From CAYVVT01 sp964454335 (GTDB taxonomy: Bacteria; Fidelibacterota; UBA8477; JABMPR01), in the NCBI GenBank assembly GCA_964454335.1, contig CAYVVT010000010.1:32645-96644 (forward strand): DNA of 64,000 bases, read 5' to 3'. Position 1 is the first letter of the stretch; the number at the start of each line of letters is the position of its first letter. This document shows, piece after piece, positions 1 to 9,182 of this stretch. The position numbers and the translations under genes are program-made. Under the pieces are notes generated by a model. It saw only the letters and a list, made by a program, of their open reading frames with translations. It was not told the origin of the DNA and searched no databases.

Positions 1-1271
1 AATACGGTTTCCTGTTCATTCTTAGGAATTGTAGTTCCCTGGTCCTTGATCATAACCATAACAGACATGTTATTCTTTTTCACTTCAGCCGTTATGACCT
101 TACCAGACCGCGCATATCTAATTGCATTACTTAGGTAGTTCTTAAAGACTTCGATTATTATGGGATTCGCTTCGACAATAGCCTTTGTCGGTAATTCAAA
201 CTGCAAATCCATTCCTGACTCATGGAGTTGAGATTCAAATTCAGCAGCAAGAGTTTTCAGCATTTCGACCAGATCGATTTCCACTTTCTCAATGTCCTCG
301 CCCTTGGATACGCGAGCCAGTGCTTTCGCATTATCAATGACATTTAGAAGATCATTACTAGACCGCCTGATCACCTCGACCATTTCATTTTCCGGGAACT
401 CATCGAATAACACATCAGCCATCCCATCGATGACACCTGCGGGATTTTTCAGGTCGTGGGTAATCACATCCAGAAGAAGCTCTTTGATTCCATTTGCCTC
501 CTTGAGTTCCTCTTCGATCTTCTTTCGATCTGTTATATCCACAATATCACCGACCATATATATTGGAGAGTCATCCGATCCTTTAACGAGGACAACATTC
601 AAATCCACCCAGACAGTGCCCCCGTTCTTATGAACATTTCGGTGTACCAATCTGAATGAGCTGATTTCTCCCGCTATTAACTGTTGAACATACTTGAGGC
701 TTTCTTGTAAATCATCAGGGTGAGTCACCTCGACTATGGTTTTCTGGAGCATCTCTTCTTTCGTGTAACCCAGCATTTCACAGAAGGCCTGATTGGCCTT
801 AATGAACCGTCCACTCAAATCAGCTATACCACGTCCGATTACGGCATGTTCAAAAGCATTTCTAAATCGGACCTCACTGGTCTTGAGATCTTCAATTGAG
901 ATCCTCTTTTCAATTGCCCGTTTGACTGCGACTATTACCTGGGCTTCAATGATCGGTTTCTGGAGATAGCTAAAAGCGCCAAGGTTGACCGCCTCAATGG
1001 CAGCTTTGTGAGACGAGTATCCCGTGAGAATGATGCATTGGGTTTCAGGGGAGAAATCAATAATCTCCTTAAGTACATCCATGCCATTCACATCACGTAG
1101 CTTCAGATCAATTATGGCAACAGTGGGTTTATGCTTTTTTACCATCGTTAGGGCCCGCTTGCCCTCAGGAACCCATATACAAAAATATCCTGCTTCACTA
1201 AGGAATTCAGAGAGGATCTTGCTGTGATCTGCATTATCCTCGACGATCAGGATCTTATGGTCGGAATACAA
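1..1271 (-). CDS. Receiver-PAS-histidine kinase hybrid (3' end outside window)
   Basis: Signal-transduction kinase read on the minus strand, at least 423 residues in the window. Residues 5-120 form a response-regulator receiver (acidic E11/D12, phospho-acceptor D55, T84, K105). Residues about 135-250 form a PAS sensor. A HisKA segment follows with H272 in THDLKNP, then an N-box-like FKNYLSNAIRYA. The window edge cuts off the end of the ATPase domain. The start is a TTG at 1271-1269: an in-frame TAA lies directly upstream and GAGGGG sits 4 nt before the TTG. No transmembrane segment is seen, so it is probably cytoplasmic. The receiver-first order suggests it is itself a target of an upstream kinase. 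The stimulus is unknown. Confidence 0.88.
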   Translation of the reverse strand, partial: MYSDHKILIVEDNADHSKILSEFLSEAGYFCIWVPEGKRALTMVKKHKPTVAIIDLKLRDVNGMDVLKEIIDFSPETQCIILTGYSSHKAAIEAVNLGAFSYLQKPIIEAQVIVAVKRAIEKRISIEDLKTSEVRFRNAFEHAVIGRGIADLSGRFIKANQAFCEMLGYTKEEMLQKTIVEVTHPDDLQESLKYVQQLIAGEISSFRLVHRNVHKNGGTVWVDLNVVLVKGSDDSPIYMVGDIVDITDRKKIEEELKEANGIKELLLDVITHDLKNPAGVIDGMADVLFDEFPENEMVEVIRRSSNDLLNVIDNAKALARVSKGEDIEKVEIDLVEMLKTLAAEFESQLHESGMDLQFELPTKAIVEANPIIIEVFKNYLSNAIRYARSGKVITAEVKKNNMSVMVMIKDQGTTIPKNEQETV

Positions 1272-1655
1272 TTAGCCCCTCACGCATATCATTTCCATTC
1301 ATGATTTCTACCTGGAAATACCATCAGTCAATGTCTGTTAATATCTCTTCATAAGTAGCATATCAGTTCGGCTTCACTCATCGTGATGATATAGCACATC
1401 AGAGAACCAGCCTATCGGGGAAATCCTTATTCCTTAGGGAAAAATACCTGAACTTTAATCGGGGAGTTCGAGCTTTAGGGCTGAGCGGAAGGTCAAGGGG
1501 ATTCTTGTATCAAGTACTGTGAAGTCAGGAAATCAAGCCTTTGGGGTGCAACGGAGTTACGATCACCTTCCACCATCCCAGGATATCATCTCAATTCTGG
1601 TTCATGGGAAAATTATCTGAGTGGAAACTCCATCATAACCCATACTAACTGAAGC
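1272..1655. other. Intergenic region without recognisable gene
   Basis: These 384 bases separate the phosphofructokinase 3' end from the start of the receiver-kinase gene. No open frame has protein-like composition. I could not pick out a convincing hairpin-plus-T-run terminator or a clear promoter, although the region should carry the kinase promoter on the minus strand. Confidence 0.5.
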
Positions 1656-2900
1656 TCACCCCAGCTTCTGTGGTACAAGCTTCAGTTTTAACCGAGCGTA
1701 ATCTGGAATACCATTTTTAAACGCCGGAGGCAGTTCACCTTCAATGAGGGGGCGCGCATAGCGAAAGAATCCCTCGGTGACATGAAATCCATCCTCCCGG
1801 ATGTACTCCGGAGGCATGACCTTCTCCTTGTTGGCGATATTCGTGATGTCTGTGTGACCTACGGACCATTTGTATGGCTGGTCCGATTCTCGCACGATGG
1901 TGACCATTTGACCATTCAGGTCCTGGCTGGCCAGACTGACAGCTTCACGACCAACGGCGATGGCCTGTTCCATATCTGTTCTGGAACCGATATGGCGGCC
2001 TGAGCGCTGATAGTAGTCCGGCAGAGCATTGTGGACCTTCAGACCCAGCTGCTGTTTCACCACCCGTGATATAAAATCACCGGCGCCACCCAACTGGGTG
2101 TGGCCGAACATGTCGGTGGTTCCGGCATCTGCAACAAACTTGCCCTCGGTATTCTGTAATCCTTCAGAGACGGCGATGACACAATAGCCGTACAGACCGC
2201 GTACGCGCTCGACCTCCGCCAGGAACTTCTCCTCCTCATAGGCCACCTCCGGCAGCAGGATGATATGGGGACCGTCACCTTCCTCCTGGATGGCCAGGGC
2301 TGTTGAGGCTGCGATCCAGCCGGCATGGCGACCCATGGTCTCGCCCACAAATACTTTGGTTGAATCCCTGTGCATGGAGGCCACGTCCCGGCTGGCTTCC
2401 TGCATGCTCACGGCGTTGTACTTGGCCACCGATCCGAAACCCGGACAGGTATCGGTGACAGGCAGGTCGTTATCCACGGTCTTGGGAATGCCGATACATG
2501 CGACATCATAGCCCAGCTCTTTTGAAAGCAGGGAGATCTTGTAGGCAGTGTCCATGGAATCATTCCCACCGTTATAGAAGAAATATCGGACATCATGGGC
2601 CTTGAACACTTCGATGATGCGCTCGAAATCAGCACGGTTCTTCTCCAGGGAGGGTAGCTTCTTGCGGCAGGATCCAAAGGCACCGGAAGGCGTCAGCGGC
2701 AGTTTCTCCAGCTCGGCAGGATCCTCCTGCTGGATATCCACCAAGCGTTCCTCCAGGACCCCGTTGATACCAAAACGACCGCCATAGATATTCTCAATGA
2801 TATCAGATTCCTGGGCAGCTTTGATGACGCCGTAGGCTGACGCATTGATGACACTGGTGACCCCGCCTGACTGGGCATAAACTGCATTGGCTTTACTCAT
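1656..2900 (-). CDS. pfp: Pyrophosphate-dependent 6-phosphofructokinase
   Basis: Phosphorylates fructose 6-phosphate at C1, probably with pyrophosphate rather than ATP, reversibly, in glycolysis/gluconeogenesis. The protein is 414 residues from the ATG at 2900; a GTG 9 nt upstream is also possible. An N-terminal SGG loop is followed by GGNDS at 111-115 and PKTVDND at 139-145. The Lys in the latter motif and the Asp after Asn in GGND are the family marks of PPi users; ATP enzymes have GGDGS and PGTIDND. MGRHAGW, which binds the sugar phosphate, is also present. It lies 37 nt downstream of thyX and is probably cotranscribed. The phospho-donor is inferred from motifs only. Confidence 0.9.
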   Translation of the reverse strand: MSKANAVYAQSGGVTSVINASAYGVIKAAQESDIIENIYGGRFGINGVLEERLVDIQQEDPAELEKLPLTPSGAFGSCRKKLPSLEKNRADFERIIEVFKAHDVRYFFYNGGNDSMDTAYKISLLSKELGYDVACIGIPKTVDNDLPVTDTCPGFGSVAKYNAVSMQEASRDVASMHRDSTKVFVGETMGRHAGWIAASTALAIQEEGDGPHIILLPEVAYEEEKFLAEVERVRGLYGYCVIAVSEGLQNTEGKFVADAGTTDMFGHTQLGGAGDFISRVVKQQLGLKVHNALPDYYQRSGRHIGSRTDMEQAIAVGREAVSLASQDLNGQMVTIVRESDQPYKWSVGHTDITNIANKEKVMPPEYIREDGFHVTEGFFRYARPLIEGELPPAFKNGIPDYARLKLKLVPQKLG

Positions 2901-2946
2901 TCGCTCCACGCTCCTCGTACTGATGACTTGTAATATTCAATTTATC

Positions 2947-3648
2947 TCACCATCCACGTGCCTTACGGATCGCCTGTATGGAGTAGGGCGCCGCTTCGGC
3001 GGCAAGGTCCAGAAGTTTCTTGGCGTATTGCTGGATCTCCCACTGGGCACCCGCATGCAGACGCAGCTCCACGAAATGGATCAGGTTGTGCAGATTTACG
3101 GTGGCATACATCTCTGTATACATGTTCTGCGGCAGCACCATACGCGCCTGCTCCCGGGCCACTCCCTGCTTCAGCAGATCATTGTACAGATCCAGGGCGT
3201 TCTGGGTATGCTCTCCGATGATGTCCTTGACCAGACGTCCGTCCTCATGCCGGACCACAGGCTCATCGGTACTGGCCTGCCGGTTGACCTCGGCTTGCTG
3301 CCTGTAGGACTCGGGATTATAGAATTCCATGTTGATGGAAGTATATCTACGGCTGATCTCGTTGTATGACCAGGTTCGGTGTCGATGCCACTGCCTGGTG
3401 ACGAAAAGGGGGCATTTGACATGAAAGGTGAAGGCCACATGTTCAAATGGGGAAGTATGCCGTTCATCCGCCAGATACTGGATCAGGACTCTGTCCTTCT
3501 CATCCAGATCCTCCTTGCGCTTGCCGAAGGACACTCGTGCTCCATTCACCACCTCGACATCCGAGCCCATGGTGTTGATCAAACGGACAAAACTGATCCC
3601 GTCACCCAGGACATCATGGGCAGTGAATTTTTCGTTCGATTCAGGCAT
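2947..3648 (-). CDS. thyX: FAD-dependent thymidylate synthase ThyX
   Basis: Makes dTMP from dUMP with methylenetetrahydrofolate and FAD, without needing a separate dihydrofolate reductase. It has 233 residues. The ThyX signature RHRTWSYNEISRRY spans residues 89-102, and EHVAFTFHVKCPLFVTRQW precedes it. The ATG at 3648 is chosen because GGAAGAG lies upstream and the typical ThyX N-terminus begins there; the open frame upstream runs into the preceding gene. The start overlaps the stop of the phosphatase gene by 8 nt, which implies translational coupling. No thyA or folA is visible in the window. Confidence 0.96.
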   Translation of the reverse strand: MPESNEKFTAHDVLGDGISFVRLINTMGSDVEVVNGARVSFGKRKEDLDEKDRVLIQYLADERHTSPFEHVAFTFHVKCPLFVTRQWHRHRTWSYNEISRRYTSINMEFYNPESYRQQAEVNRQASTDEPVVRHEDGRLVKDIIGEHTQNALDLYNDLLKQGVAREQARMVLPQNMYTEMYATVNLHNLIHFVELRLHAGAQWEIQQYAKKLLDLAAEAAPYSIQAIRKARGW

Positions 3649-4438
3649 GTTCACTCTCTTCCCGCAGTCTATAGGCTTCGACATATTTTGCCACCAGGTC
3701 CGGATGTCCCCCCACCAGTCCTGGAACCACCAGTGTCTTCTCGTTGTTGTAGGTAATATCCTCGCCGTATACCGTCTGCAGGATGCCGCCATTCTGTTTC
3801 AGGATCGCGTGACCGGCACAGAGGTCCCACTCATTCTTGGGCCGTAAAGTCACGAAGAACTCTTCTCTGCCGGCACCCACCAGACCCAGTTTGTAAGCGA
3901 CGCTGCCAATGGGCACCAACTCACGGAATGTATCCCGCCAGGATTCCCATAATCCGCGCCGGGTCTCACTGCGGCTGTTTACACAACTCACCTCATTGAG
4001 CGACTCGGCCGTGACCAGTTTCGTTTCTGCATTGTTGATCCGGACACCATTTCGGGCACTGGTGTGGATGAGTTCGTCCCGCACCGGATTATACAGGTAA
4101 CCCAGGATCGGCAGGCCGTTCTGCACCAGTCCAACCGAAACCACATAATGCGGAACCCCTTCGATGAATTCCTTGGTGCCATCCAGCGGGTCCACCACCC
4201 AGACGAACTCGCGATCCAGGCGTTCGGTGGAATCAACGGTTTCTTCTGACAACCAGCCAAATTCAGGTGTTTCCGCGGTAAGAAAAGTGCGCAGATATTC
4301 GTCCGCAGCATGGTCTGCGGTAGTCACGGGATTGTGGTAGCCCTTGTCCTTGATCTCATAGTCATTCTTATAATACTTGAGCAGGATGGCGCCGGCTGAT
4401 CGGGTTGCTTCTTCAGCTAATAGATTGAGTTCTTTCAT
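3641..4438 (-). CDS. Inositol monophosphatase / 3'(2'),5'-bisphosphate nucleotidase family phosphatase
   Basis: Mg-dependent, Li-sensitive-type phosphatase of the IMPase/CysQ/HisN superfamily, 265 residues. Metal ligands appear as SEE at 64-66, DPLDGT at 83-88 and the C-terminal WD pair with D205 in NEWDLCAGH. The sequence DPLDGTKEFI is typical of CysQ-like PAP phosphatases, but histidinol-phosphate phosphatases share it, so the substrate is open. It is the first gene of a three-gene operon with thyX and pfp. Its stop overlaps the thyX start by 8 nt. Confidence 0.85.
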   Translation of the reverse strand: MKELNLLAEEATRSAGAILLKYYKNDYEIKDKGYHNPVTTADHAADEYLRTFLTAETPEFGWLSEETVDSTERLDREFVWVVDPLDGTKEFIEGVPHYVVSVGLVQNGLPILGYLYNPVRDELIHTSARNGVRINNAETKLVTAESLNEVSCVNSRSETRRGLWESWRDTFRELVPIGSVAYKLGLVGAGREEFFVTLRPKNEWDLCAGHAILKQNGGILQTVYGEDITYNNEKTLVVPGLVGGHPDLVAKYVEAYRLREESEHA

Positions 4439-4612
4439 GGGGGCAAGGATAACATTTTCCTCGAGGGAGGGAAATGGAATTACGAATTACGATTTAGGAA
4501 TTACATGTCACGGATAGAAGAATGATGGAAAGGTGTGTGCGGTACATAGACTGCTTGTCATATGCCATACCAGCGATCAGGTTTCTAAAGGATGTTCAGA
4601 TCGATTGCCGGA

Positions 4613-5530
4613 TTACTTGATCAGATCCGGGATAGGAATATCCTCCCGGGTGAGTTCGCCGAGGTGATACCTGTAAACATGATCGGTGAGCCGGGCGCCG
4701 ACCTCGCTGGCTTCGGCCTTCCTGTCCCAGCCCCTGGTGAGAATGACCAGGACAAAGGGTGGTGAATCAGGTGGTATGACAATGGCGGCATCATGCGCGA
4801 TCCTGGTGATGGAGCCGGTCTTGTGAGCCACCACCACGTCCTTTGGCAAACCTGCCGGGATCATGCTGTTGTACTGCTGGGCTTTCAGGATCTCCAGCAT
4901 CTCGGCTCGGGAAGAGTCTGAAACAAGCTCCGAGCGATACACAGCCTCCATGACCTTCATCATGCCATAAGCTGATGTGACATTGTTCAGGCCAAGATCA
5001 TAGGCTTTCATGTCCTCAACGCCACGGAGGACGAGCACACCCGGTGCCGGGATCTCATTCAGCGTCTCACTGATGTTTTCCGGGATGGCGTGTTTGATGA
5101 GAATATTGGTGGCCAGATTGCTGCTGTAGGTGATCATCTTATCGATGAGTTCAAGGTAGGGTAATTCCTCACCGACATGCGGGTACAGGATCTCGTCTTC
5201 TACGGAGCCCATGGGCAGGCTGAACTCGCTGCCATCAACAATACTGGTAAAACTGTTCCTCACCAGTACAGGATCGTCAAGGTTGATCTCCCCATTATCC
5301 CGCATTCTGAAGAGCTGGAACATCACCGGTGTTTTCATGGTGCTGGCGGCGTGAAACATCTCGTAAGCATTGTACACCAGGGTCTCATCTGTCTCCAGGT
5401 TCAAGTAGGCAATACCCACCACATGTGGGACATCCGGCTCTTTCAACGATTTCAGGGCACTGCAGGCACTCAGCATCAAGATGGCCGCCAGTGGCAACAG
5501 GATCGGTGTCCGGGTGAGGATCCTAGCCAT
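4613..5530 (-). CDS. Class A beta-lactamase-like serine hydrolase lipoprotein
   Basis: Predicted lipoprotein of 305 residues with signal peptide and lipobox LSAC (C23). Motifs match the class A beta-lactamase/penicillin-recognising fold: STMK at 63-66 (catalytic Ser and Lys), SSN at 136-138 in place of SDN, and KTG at 237-239. The omega-loop reads DLGLN at 178-182, so Asp stands where class A enzymes have the general base Glu166. Deacylation could therefore be weak, and the protein may be a penicillin-binding or other ester hydrolase rather than a resistance enzyme. The ATG at 5530 is chosen because it precedes the signal peptide; it overlaps the stop of the RHS-like gene by 8 nt. Confidence 0.82.
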   Translation of the reverse strand: MARILTRTPILLPLAAILMLSACSALKSLKEPDVPHVVGIAYLNLETDETLVYNAYEMFHAASTMKTPVMFQLFRMRDNGEINLDDPVLVRNSFTSIVDGSEFSLPMGSVEDEILYPHVGEELPYLELIDKMITYSSNLATNILIKHAIPENISETLNEIPAPGVLVLRGVEDMKAYDLGLNNVTSAYGMMKVMEAVYRSELVSDSSRAEMLEILKAQQYNSMIPAGLPKDVVVAHKTGSITRIAHDAAIVIPPDSPPFVLVILTRGWDRKAEASEVGARLTDHVYRYHLGELTREDIPIPDLIK

Positions 5531-7688
5531 CATTCCAGCGTTTCTCGAATACGTTCTTACCATAGTCGTTCTGTACCTCCTGGCGTAACAATTCTCCCTC
5601 GGTATCATAGTAGGACGCAACCTTAAGGCCGTACTCGGGAAAATAACTGTATTCGACAACCTGGCTCAAGCTTCGGTTCTCGATGATCTCTTCCCTGGAT
5701 ATTCTACCCTCTTCGTCATAATAAAAACGCCGGCTGGTGATCATTCCATCCAGATTGGATTCAAAGGTCTCCAGGATCCGCATACTGTCTTCATCATAGC
5801 GATAGCTGATGGTGTAAACCGTGGAATCTTCAGATACACGCGCCCGTTCTTCCAGCAAAAGACCCTGGTCATCGTAATTGTAGTCCGAGATCTGCAGGAC
5901 CGTTCCCTGGCCGTCCAGTTGAGCTGATTTCACCAGACGCTCATCCCGATAGGCATAGCGTCGCTCCCAGGATTTCACTCCATTAACATCTTTGGAAACA
6001 ACGAGTATCTCTCTACCTAGGCTGTCAAGCTTATGTATCTCCTCCCCTGAGACTTCTCCTTCTGGGGAGATCACCAGGGAGGACCAAATGAGATTTTCAG
6101 CATCATAGTTTGTACCTTTATAGAGTGTCCCATCGATTCTACGATACTCCTCCCTAAGGGGCCGGCCAAATGTGTCGTAGGTGATATTCCAGTCCAGCAA
6201 ACCATCATCTGTGAAACGACGTTGATAAATTAAGTGATCCTTTTGATCAAGTGCAGATTCAATCCAGAAGTACTCGATTTTATGAAACTTCAGATGCTGT
6301 AGCGTATCGCCTCCGGGTCGCATGACCAGTTTATTGTCAAGTGTACCGTATGGTGTTGGATGTAACTCTATCTTGATCCCGGCACCATGAAAGTAGATGT
6401 GCTCTTGGTCAAAGGATCCATTCAGTCCAAAAACCTCCGAGAGATATGGATTGCCCAGTACGTCGTAGAAACGCGTAACCGCGCCTAAGAATTTATCTTC
6501 CTGAGAAAATAATTCTTCCCGGATAATGCGTGAATCATCATCTCGATAGTACATCAGGCGGGTTTCCAATCGTCCCTCGCTCCCGAGTCGTGTCCAGCGA
6601 CGAACCAGACCTAGAGAGTCATAATCGATGACGGTGCGGGCCATGAGCCGTGGACCGGCAGCATACAGCGAATCTCTTACCAGTATACCAATTCCGTTTC
6701 GGAGAGTTCGTTGCACTAACTGCCCGGTAGCCAGTAAGCGATAATCCGTCTGAAGATATCCGGAGTCAGAGAGGGTGCGTTCCGGATCAATGACAAAAGG
6801 ATCCGGATAATTGAATAGGAGGACGGCGGGCATGGAACGTGGTTTGAACGGATGGCTCCAAATAAGGGGACTCTGGGTATGGATCACTGAGCCAGGTAAA
6901 ATAGCGATCTCATCACCTCGTGCAGTAATAAGCCGTTCAGTCTTCAAACGACCCAATCCATCATACTCCAACCGACTGCGGATCAGCGTACGGTTCTCAC
7001 TACCCATGAGACGGATTTCTGTGATCCTGCCATTTTTGTCAAAGCTGAACACTCGGTGGGGATGATCATCTATGAAGACCGTTTGCTGGAGGAGAAGGCT
7101 GTCTTCTCGAAAAATATTATGAAAATACCGTTGATCGGTACCTGGAACATAGGCGGTCAAAGCCAGGATGTCCTCAGATCCTGAAAACACTAGATGCAGG
7201 ACCTTGTTGTCCTTGCGGTCAAAGAAAAATCTCTCGGTGCTATACAGGGTGTCGGCACCGCTCCACCATTGTCGCGATTCGATGCGCCGCCCCTTGAACT
7301 GATTCTCAAAACGCAGCACCGGCAGATGCTCCGGTTCGGAGAAATAATGTCCGGCCACGATGCGGTCCTCGTTATAGACCAGGGAGTCCGACCTGAACAC
7401 ATTGCCATCGTAGTCAATGTATTCAATTCGTTGGAGTCTACCGAATTCGTCAAAGTTGCGTATACTGGCCGGACGGCTGTGTTTGTAGTAGACGACTTCC
7501 TGTCCCGGTGCCCCTTGTGGTTGGACCGTATCGATCCAGTACTGTACATCACGGTTGAGAAAACGCCGCCAGGAAGTGTTCTCCTCGCTGTACCACATTG
7601 TCTGCCACAGACTGCAGCCACCCACGAGGCTGAGCAGAAGGCCCAGTAAGGTGCTTCTGAAGATCTTGTGGACCAGACCTGGCCTCAT
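5523..7688 (-). CDS. RHS/YD-repeat-like lipoprotein
   Basis: Large lipoprotein of 721 residues with signal peptide and lipobox LVGGC near residue 25. The rest is made of imperfect strand-rich units of about 20 residues with the pattern YD-x-x-G-x-[LI]-x-x-E, e.g. YDGLGRLKTE, YDTFGRPLRE, YDDQGLLLEE, YDEEGRISRE. These resemble RHS/YD repeats, which form beta shells or blades. No C-terminal toxin domain follows the repeats, so a polymorphic toxin is unlikely; a structural or envelope role is more plausible. It sits between a 31-residue membrane peptide (4 nt upstream) and the beta-lactamase-like gene (8 nt overlap). Function unknown. Confidence 0.8.
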   Translation of the reverse strand: MRPGLVHKIFRSTLLGLLLSLVGGCSLWQTMWYSEENTSWRRFLNRDVQYWIDTVQPQGAPGQEVVYYKHSRPASIRNFDEFGRLQRIEYIDYDGNVFRSDSLVYNEDRIVAGHYFSEPEHLPVLRFENQFKGRRIESRQWWSGADTLYSTERFFFDRKDNKVLHLVFSGSEDILALTAYVPGTDQRYFHNIFREDSLLLQQTVFIDDHPHRVFSFDKNGRITEIRLMGSENRTLIRSRLEYDGLGRLKTERLITARGDEIAILPGSVIHTQSPLIWSHPFKPRSMPAVLLFNYPDPFVIDPERTLSDSGYLQTDYRLLATGQLVQRTLRNGIGILVRDSLYAAGPRLMARTVIDYDSLGLVRRWTRLGSEGRLETRLMYYRDDDSRIIREELFSQEDKFLGAVTRFYDVLGNPYLSEVFGLNGSFDQEHIYFHGAGIKIELHPTPYGTLDNKLVMRPGGDTLQHLKFHKIEYFWIESALDQKDHLIYQRRFTDDGLLDWNITYDTFGRPLREEYRRIDGTLYKGTNYDAENLIWSSLVISPEGEVSGEEIHKLDSLGREILVVSKDVNGVKSWERRYAYRDERLVKSAQLDGQGTVLQISDYNYDDQGLLLEERARVSEDSTVYTISYRYDEDSMRILETFESNLDGMITSRRFYYDEEGRISREEIIENRSLSQVVEYSYFPEYGLKVASYYDTEGELLRQEVQNDYGKNVFEKRWNDG

Positions 7689-7692
7689 CTCG

Positions 7693-7788
7693 CTAATCCT
7701 GCTTTTTCAACCATCTGTAAAAGGTGAACAGCAGGATAACAATACCCAGAGTGAAGTAGAGTCCCCGGGGAAAGACATACTCGAACAT
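7693..7788 (-). CDS. 31-residue single-pass membrane peptide
   Basis: Short gene encoding MFEYVFPRGLYFTLGIVILL followed by FTFYRWLKKQD: one hydrophobic helix (about residues 10-23) with a basic C-terminal tail, consistent with an inner-membrane micropeptide having its C-terminus in the cytoplasm. It fills the space between the phosphodiesterase gene (9 nt upstream) and the RHS-like lipoprotein gene (4 nt downstream) with almost no gap. AGAG lies upstream of the ATG. That packing and the clean helix-plus-KK topology support a real gene. Function unknown. Confidence 0.7.
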   Translation of the reverse strand: MFEYVFPRGLYFTLGIVILLFTFYRWLKKQD

Positions 7789-7797
7789 GATCGATCT

Positions 7798-9057
7798 CTA
7801 TTCTCGCTTCCGTAACATGGCGGCAACCCGGCTCAGGTCACCATCCGTCTCAGCAGGTACCAGATTGAGTATATGGGCAATCAACGGATAGATATTGATA
7901 TTCTCAAAGCTAGGATGGACGTAACCCCGTTTGAAGGCGGGTCCGGTGGCATAAAAGATGGCATGCATGTCCTTGTGCCGGGGTTCGTATCCGTGGGTGC
8001 CCCCCACATATCCCGGGCGGCGCTCATTCTCATCCCAAAGGATCGTCCAGCCCAGGTCGGCCACGGCCACTACATCCAGGGTGCGTGGATTTGTGCCGTA
8101 ATGGAGCGTATCGGGAAGTTCGCCATGCTTCCAGGCCAGCAGGTGTGGTTCATTCTGGAATCGGGTATGAATGGAATCCGTGAAGCCCTCTGCAGCGTCA
8201 ATGAGGTAGATGGGACTCACGCCCAGAAAGGTATCCACCCAGGCTGGTTCAAGGAGGTCTTCCAGGATGATGACCCTCTCATTCGAGATGCTGGCCATTC
8301 CGTGATCCGAGGTAACGATCACGTTCACCTGGTCGGCGATGGGCAATTGTTCCAGTTTATCGAGAAAATCACCCACCAGGCTATCAAGGTAGGTCAATGT
8401 TCTGCGAGTATCCTCACTTTCCGGACCGCTGGTGTGTCCGATGCCGTCGGGTTCATGGAAATACCAGGTGATCAGTCGCGGCCGCTGCTGCTTGGGCAGC
8501 TGCAGCCAGGCGATCACGCTGTCAACCCGGGCTTCAAAGGGAAAATCGTGTTCATATTGTTTCCAGATCCCGGGCTGGGTACCATGCACCGGGGCTTCAC
8601 TGCCCACCCAGAAGAATGAGGCTGTAGGCAGGCCCTGTTCTTCGGCGGTGACCCATATCGGTTCCCCCTGATAGAATGCCTCATTCTCCACGGCTTTCCG
8701 GTCGGATATCCTGTAGTAGGCATCCATCTCCGGATCGTAGAAACTGTTCTGGACGATCCCATGATTGTCGGCATATAGTCCGGTGGCAAGGGAGTAGTGG
8801 TTCGGGAATGTTTTACTGGGGAATACCGGTACCAGGGAAGCCGCCCTGACGCCGTTCCTCGCGATCCTGTCCAGGTTCGGCATGTCGGCAATCTGGGGAT
8901 AATCCCAGCGGCAGCCGTCCATGGAGAGCATCACAACATATTGTTCGGTGGGAAATTTTGGTGGATCAGGATAGTGGGACGCACAGGAAAACATGCTCCA
9001 CGAGAACATCATCGTTAAAAGCGTGAATACAGTCTGTCGAGAGCCGTGATGATTCAA
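7798..9057 (-). CDS. Type I phosphodiesterase / nucleotide pyrophosphatase (ENPP-like) lipoprotein
   Basis: Secreted two-zinc hydrolase of the alkaline phosphatase superfamily, about 419 residues. Seen: metal ligand Asp in MLSMDG, nucleophile Thr in PSKTFPNHYS, the VTSDHGM and GTHGYEP metal motifs, and a conserved FYATGPAFKRG near the C-terminus. An N-terminal hydrophobic stretch ends in a lipobox-like MFSC. The start is uncertain: the frame has TTG at 9093 and TTG at 9057, and no good SD for either. 9057 is used because it leaves a normal-length signal peptide. First gene of an envelope operon of four. Substrate (nucleotides, phospholipids, teichoic-type polymers) cannot be told. Confidence 0.87.
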   Translation of the reverse strand: MNHHGSRQTVFTLLTMMFSWSMFSCASHYPDPPKFPTEQYVVMLSMDGCRWDYPQIADMPNLDRIARNGVRAASLVPVFPSKTFPNHYSLATGLYADNHGIVQNSFYDPEMDAYYRISDRKAVENEAFYQGEPIWVTAEEQGLPTASFFWVGSEAPVHGTQPGIWKQYEHDFPFEARVDSVIAWLQLPKQQRPRLITWYFHEPDGIGHTSGPESEDTRRTLTYLDSLVGDFLDKLEQLPIADQVNVIVTSDHGMASISNERVIILEDLLEPAWVDTFLGVSPIYLIDAAEGFTDSIHTRFQNEPHLLAWKHGELPDTLHYGTNPRTLDVVAVADLGWTILWDENERRPGYVGGTHGYEPRHKDMHAIFYATGPAFKRGYVHPSFENINIYPLIAHILNLVPAETDGDLSRVAAMLRKRE

Positions 9058-9182
9058 AGTATGCCCTTTCTTTGGATGAGATCCCCGGCGCAAATGAACG
9101 CCGGCTTGCCAGGCGAATTTAGTAATCCTGCGAAAGGGGGCAATGCAGGAAGCGGGATCCGGAGGGGCGAATTATGATGGCG

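Noticed and set aside
1782..3847. Several long plus-strand frames opposite pfp, thyX and the phosphatase gene
   Set aside because: They mirror strong minus-strand genes with clear family motifs, have no SD sites and low-complexity Arg/Ser/Pro-rich products typical of antisense frames.
5523..7688. RHS-like lipoprotein as a polymorphic toxin
   Set aside because: Lipoprotein signal, no C-terminal toxin domain and no immunity-like gene downstream; the next gene is a beta-lactamase-like lipoprotein.
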